From Lunularia cruciata (Eukaryota; Streptophyta; Marchantiopsida; Lunulariales; Lunulariaceae): a stretch of 64,000 bases of DNA. The translations under genes and the position numbers were made by a program. Under the pieces are notes generated by a model. The model had not been told where the DNA came from. It searched no databases and saw nothing but the letters and a program-made list of their open reading frames with translations. Positions 59,117 through 64,000 of this stretch are shown in pieces; positions within the stretch are counted from its first letter, which is position 1, and each line of letters starts with the position of its first letter. The DNA is taken from assembly GCA_948567375.1 (NCBI GenBank), contig OX419757.1, forward strand, positions 5,704,001 through 5,768,000. The letters are read 5' to 3'.

Positions 59117-61072
59117 TTGTAAGATGACCCACTTTGGATGGATATCTATGAGTGCCCTTATGCCTTGAGATATAGCCTCTCATCCTCTAGGTGTAGTTAC
59201 TCCAAACTGATGTAGACTAAGGTGTTGTCCAAAGTGAGAATGATGTTGAAGGACAATGGTACAATTGACCAAATGCAAAAAAATCTCTCCAATAGCAATC
59301 AGTCTAATGCACCCGTGTCCTTCTCCATCGTGAGAAGTCAACTAGCACCTAACACTTGACTAATAGACATAAGAATGTCTCCTCTTGCTACTATTTCACC
59401 CACTTGAAAAAACTCAATAAAACCACTAGAAGTATCATTTGCCTAAAAGCAATCTCTAAGGTGCTCATAAACCATCCCTTACAAGCCTCCTAAGGAAAGG
59501 CAAAGGGTAGTGCACAATGCTTGTGCAAACAGTGACCTATCAAGACATAAATGCTGATCAGGTTGATAATCTAAGACCTCTAGTTGCAGTCCTTCTATTG
59601 CTATAGGATGTAGTGAGCATAGGGAAGATATAGTCTCATCAATAGGACTCGCCATAGACAAAGGGTGTAGCGCTCGTGCTGCTCTACTAAACTCTCCTGC
59701 CTGACATAATGTCCTACACCGTCATAATTGAGTGGACTCTATGGTACTTTATGGCAATGCTTGTCTCCTAAATCGTGTAGCCCTAACAGACTCCTCCTGA
59801 AGGGCCACCCAATCCCACGCTCAAAATCGATGAAATCTAGCAATCACCTCTCCATGCCACGCATGTCCTCCTCTAGCATAACAAAGACACCATCGAGGAA
59901 TTAAGAGGAATAAGAACCATGCTAACTCATCCGAGGAATCACGTGCCAACCGATCAAGTGGTAGGCAAAAAGCCTATCTAGCCTCATCATGGAATGTGCG
60001 GGGTAGTCTATGGAATAGATGTGGACATGGAAAACTAATCTCAAATAACTCCAAAATGCAACCCGCTTGAGAATTAACCACTCTCACAACTTGATCTGTA
60101 TCCCTAGAATGATCAATGAAGGGATAGAAGAAGCGTGCGTAATCTCGAGTATCATTGTTGTCGATATGGTCGCTTGTCCCATGTGGGCATCCCAAGTGGT
60201 CCAATCATAGTCCTTGTGCATCCTTCCCACATGGGTCTTTATCCCTTGCGAGGTAAAGCGTCAGTTACACACCGGGCATGGTGTATCCCGAGCCGCTCTA
60301 AGCAACCCCACAACACCCACAGGGAAGGTGTAACCATGGCTAGCACAAGAATAATGATGGTAACACATGATGCTCCTCTCCATATCTCCAAAACCACAAC
60401 CCCTCAAATAAGAAAACAATCTCTCCAAACCCTAAGAACTATAAACTCTTATAACTTTCAATTTCCATATCCAAAATTTTTAAACTAAATTCCAATGGAA
60501 CTTAATAAAGAAAACCAAGAGATTAAAAATGAAAATTCCTGACCCATCGCTCTCAATGTGTAATGATCACTCTAAAACGCTAAAAAAAACTAAAAATCTT
60601 CATAACTTTTTACTCAATTCTCCATGGTCTTCAATCTAGGTACCAATGGATCCTCACTTGAGAAACAAAGAGAATAGATTATTTACTCGAGTACTGTTCA
60701 CCATTGTAGGGAATTCAAAATTTCAAATCAAACTCTTTTTACACCTGTCCACTTAAGAACTTGGTATCAAACTCTTATTCCACCAATCGCTTGTAAGAAC
60801 GTGGCATGAGTAGGCTTCTCTGGGTAACGAATAATAGTGCAGTCGTAATTATCTCCACTAATCTCACCCTTAAGTCTTCACTAATTCAACCCGGGAAAGA
60901 ATTTGAAACGTCCTCCAAACGAGGTAACCTGGGCATAAACTAAGCACCCCTAGCTGCCCATAAACTAGACGCCCCAACCGGAACTAGCTTGTACAAACCG
61001 TTCATTTTGTTATTTCATTTTGTACGGAACCCGCAAAAATGTTTACGTAAAATTGCTAGACCCTGTTGCGAA

Positions 61073-61236
61073 ACGGATAACCCTGCAATTAAATCCCATA
61101 AATGGAAGGACTTAGTTTTAGTTAAGTGCGCCTGAACCAAAAATATCATTGGAAACGGGTAACCCTGCAATTAAATCCCGTAAATGGGAGGATTTAGTTT
61201 TAGTTAAGTGTACCCGAACCAAGAGTATCATTGAGG
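61073..61236. repeat. 82-bp tandem duplication
   Basis: Unit 1 is 61,073-61,154 and unit 2 is 61,155-61,236; both contain TAACCCTGCAATTAAATCCC and TTAGTTTTAGTTAAGTG. They differ at roughly ten positions. Confidence 0.9.
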
Positions 61237-62977
61237 ACGGAAACCACCGCATAAAGGCCGTCAAACTGGAGCCGCAAAGTAGCAGTAGCAACAGTTCTGC
61301 GTGTGTGTTCGCTTGCTTATTTGCTTGTGCTACCAACAAGAATCCTGATCGATGAGAAACTCAAAGAATGGGAGGCAGGCATAACGGGTCCTCCCATCAT
61401 TCTTGTTTACTACGCGGTTACCAGTTTGCTCTTAACAGTACCCCGACTTAGCGGCATCCCAAGTTGGCCGTACCCTAGGGCTTGACATGGACCCAAGTGC
61501 AGTTGAATACTGTAGGTGGCAGCTAACATGTTAATGGAGATTTATAATGCTCTTGTGCGTGGACAGAACTGTGTAATCACTGACAAAACATATTCGTTAT
61601 CACTCGGTAACTTCCCGGATGTCCGGGGCAATCGTGCGCTTCGGGGTGAGCTCTATTCGTCACATAACGTACATCGCCTACCTCTTATAGACCCAGCTAG
61701 TTTGCAATTCGACCTAGCCGCTGAAGAATGAAACTCACTAATCCCCGTCTGTTTCCCTCCCTCTTTGTATCTCGGTTTGTGTTCTGAGTATCCTCGATTA
61801 CCTTCGCACCTTGAAATCTATATACACAAAATCAACCGAGTGCTCAACTACTAAAGTAGTCTAATCGACCGCCTGGCTACAAGGCACAGATGACATACTC
61901 CAGCCTATGGAACACAAATGACGTGGCCCGATGATGAAAGCTAAGCAGTGTCGTCGACCCTCAAAACAAAAGCTCCATCTCCTTTTCCTTTCGGCTAAAG
62001 ATATATAGAAAAAAGGCCACTAAAAATATATAGATATATATAGGAAACAGGAAACCAATACAAGGCACAACGAATTGCAAGGAGGAAAAATAGCTCGAAG
62101 CCCGCCCGTCCCAACCAAGAAAGAAACAAAACAATGTCCAAAGGCACCCAGGGCAAAAAGGCCACTAAAAACAAGCCCAAGGAAACAAATGAGATGGAAG
62201 CAAACCTATGTCTACTCCTGTATTGTATGATAGAGTTCTTCCAAAGGTATGTCTAATAAGGGTTGGACCCTAGCCATGCGGGGTATTCCTACTGTAGCTA
62301 CCTGTTCGGTGAAGACCAAAGCCTAAATGTTTTGAAAGGTGACAAATACAAAATGTTAATAATAGGAATTGAACATGGCTTGGGAGGCAACCAGTGCTCC
62401 TCTCCCACCTCTTCATACTGCTTCCCTTAGGAAGCCATCAAAATGATAGTGACGATATCTAAATATCTCAATAGCCAAGGAAACAAAAATGTTGGGAGGA
62501 TAGGTGGGGCACATAGTGATCCTTCTTGCCTCTAGTTGCAATGGTGATTATTGCCTGTGCCCCTACGCCTACCAATAACTCTACTCAGAGGGAATTCGCA
62601 GCCATCATATCATGTAAGGTGAAATGATCGACCATCGTAATAACAATACCCGTTTGCATCCTTCGGATAGATAATTCAACGATTACTCACTCTGAGTCTT
62701 GGGCCGTATAGCCGGAGGCCTTTATGTATGAAACGGCGACCGTGTAGGATTGCACTGTTTAGTCCACTGTCCTGTCCGCCGTCTCACTGTTAAGTCCATC
62801 TCTCCGAATAAGTATGTAACTTTTTTATGTCCTTATCCTGAGATGTCCCAAATAGAAAAGGCAAATCTAATTCTCGATTTTCTCCAATATCTTCGGAGAT
62901 CTCGTCTTCCTCTCATCACAGCTTCGAGAGAGCTTCTAGGAGTTCTATTAAGTGGTAAGAAGTTTAGGCTATCAGAG

Positions 62978-62998
62978 CATGTACACATTGTGTACATG
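62978..62998. repeat. Small hairpin, 9-bp arms
   Basis: CATGTACAC, a 3-base loop, then GTGTACATG. Confidence 0.85.
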
Positions 62999-63063
62999 AG
63001 TCTTAGAGTCAGTCACGTTACATCGTTGTCTTGGAATTATGACATTATGATAATCATGGAGAT

Positions 63064-63092
63064 TTTTATGGTATCTTTTAGATACCATAAAA
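63064..63092. repeat. Small hairpin, 13-bp arms
   Basis: TTTTATGGTATCT, a TTT loop, then the exact reverse complement. Confidence 0.88.
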
Positions 63093-63463
63093 TTCCAAAG
63101 TCGAATAAATCATTCCTTGATGATTGTATAATCATTCCAAGAATCTACTGGAACACATATAGTTATTGGTTTTGGTCATAAGAGTGCGTCACGTTGGTAC
63201 TAGTGAGTCTCCGGAGAAATATCTTTGGAAATATTGATCATCTAGCAATCAATTTGGAATGGTTAGTATGACGTATTTATGCTGATGATGATATTTGTGT
63301 AATAATATTTATCTGTTTTCTTTATTCTTTTAAAACATCATAATGATAGTATCAGATTCTACTGAATAAATACAGATATTTGGAGCTCTACAGTTAGGCT
63401 TAAATTTTCTTATCGTGGGTGTTGGTATTTAGAAATAATAATCTGTAATAGCTGCGAGAAAGG

Positions 63464-63484
63464 ATGCAAGATGCAAGATGCAAG
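63464..63484. repeat. 7-bp tandem repeat, three units
   Basis: ATGCAAG occurs three times in a row. Confidence 0.9.
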
Positions 63485-64000
63485 AGAGATAGTTAAAATT
63501 TTATATTGTAGATGCAAAGTTCTATTTTTGAACTGCATGTCCATAATAATAAGCATAATGTCCTTTCCTAAACTTTTCTGTACAGGAATTTTACTCGAGA
63601 TCCATTATCTATGTCCCTTTCGTGATATCCGACACAAGATTAAGGAAACCTTTTGTTGTTTCAAGTTGTTGATTGATAATACTTGTCAAACTGAAGTTGC
63701 CACTTTTAATACAACTTTATTTCTGGCCTCCTCATGAATGTAAAAAAAAAAGAGTTATCTAAGATAAAACTATACTTACTCATAACTTTATTCGTATTCG
63801 TGGCAGCTAAGATACTTTTTCATAATATTATAACAAAAAGTGATAGAAGGAATATTTACAAAAGGATAGAATAATTTTAGGTTTACGAGAAGCAACACTT
63901 GACATGATGGTCTGTGCAGCCGCAAAAATCAAATTTGATTGAACATATAATATCTATTAAAGGAAAAGACTATACAATCGAAGGAGATGGTGATGATAAG

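Larger units (their letters stand above)
56362..60383 (-). mobile_element. LINE copy E: near full-length, interrupted by solo LTR 2
   Basis: Runs from about 60,383 down to 56,362 on the minus strand, with 56,447-57,188 being a later LTR insertion. The order matches copy B: a decayed C2H2 finger near 60,280-60,200 (TPCPVCN then HMGRMHKDYD-like), RT with RGDPLEGPLFAMAHFRAL and SLANDTHIM (58,940-58,800), the post-RT block CGGVGLLSMEEIAFLG near 58,340-58,290, the Cys/His block, and an endonuclease-like block ATIADVVVMDPMWDTILEGV (57,640-57,580) with KVSNY. The 3' tail is split by the LTR between TTGGGGCTTAG and TTAGCCCTATTTTACC. Several stops and frameshifts make it inactive. Confidence 0.78.
60384..64000. 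other. Right-end region with no recognised gene
   Basis: 60.4-61.0 kb is AT-rich. 61.0-61.8 kb is GC-richer and holds an 82-bp tandem repeat. The frame 62,750-63,181 (plus, 143 codons) has no recognised domain and spans two small hairpins. No RNA gene was seen. Confidence 0.4.

Noticed and set aside
1-64000. tRNA genes, rRNA genes or CRISPR-like arrays
   Set aside because: No cloverleaf with a B-box, no rRNA core sequence and no regularly spaced repeats were noticed by eye. A tRNA scan would be needed to exclude tRNAs fully.
1-64000. A host gene cluster forming one pathway
   Set aside because: The three host genes belong to unrelated families, lie 16 kb and 6 kb apart and have mixed orientation.

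Overview
The window is nuclear DNA of a land plant. Three spliced genes show plant-type exon structure and plant families: a nucleotidyltransferase of the Arabidopsis AT3G61690 type, a THEP1/NTPCR-like P-loop NTPase and a KAI2-type alpha/beta hydrolase. Telomere-like repeats are of the TTTAGGG plant type, and the initiator-tRNA complement in the copia element fits the plant tRNA. Long TE-rich spacers and a non-LTR element that appears to carry a restriction-like endonuclease lean towards a non-seed plant (lycophyte, fern or bryophyte). That last point is inference and not firm.

Layout. 1-7.9 kb: a degraded LTR fragment, a decayed Glu/Lys-rich coiled-coil ORF on the minus strand, the 3' end of a LINE (copy A), then the leader of the first gene. 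7,976-17,615 (+): a 14-exon gene for a 1,910-residue nucleotidyltransferase-fold protein. 18,057-23,111 (-): a decayed Ty1/copia retrotransposon with both LTRs and a primer site matching the anticodon arm of initiator tRNA-Met. 25.4-29.1 kb (-): LINE copy B, with an N-terminal C2H2 finger, RT remnants and an RLE-like C-terminus. 34,011-37,774 (+): an 8-exon THEP1/NTPCR-like NTPase whose P-loop is completed by a 16-nt microexon. 39.5 kb and 48.8 kb: short LINE 3' ends (C, D). 44,019-45,068 (-): a two-exon KAI2-like receptor/hydrolase with an intact Ser-Asp-His triad. 54.8-60.4 kb: two solo LTRs of one family, each with its own perfect 5-bp target duplication; the second is nested in LINE copy E. 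60.4-64 kb: no recognised gene.

The three host genes have no evident functional link and do not form a cluster. Most of the rest is decayed retroelement sequence. The most unusual items are the RLE-like LINE family, the half-tRNA primer site, the P-loop microexon and several perfect inverted repeats. Exon boundaries were placed by eye from GT/AG sites, frame continuity and remembered family similarity; no alignment was run.
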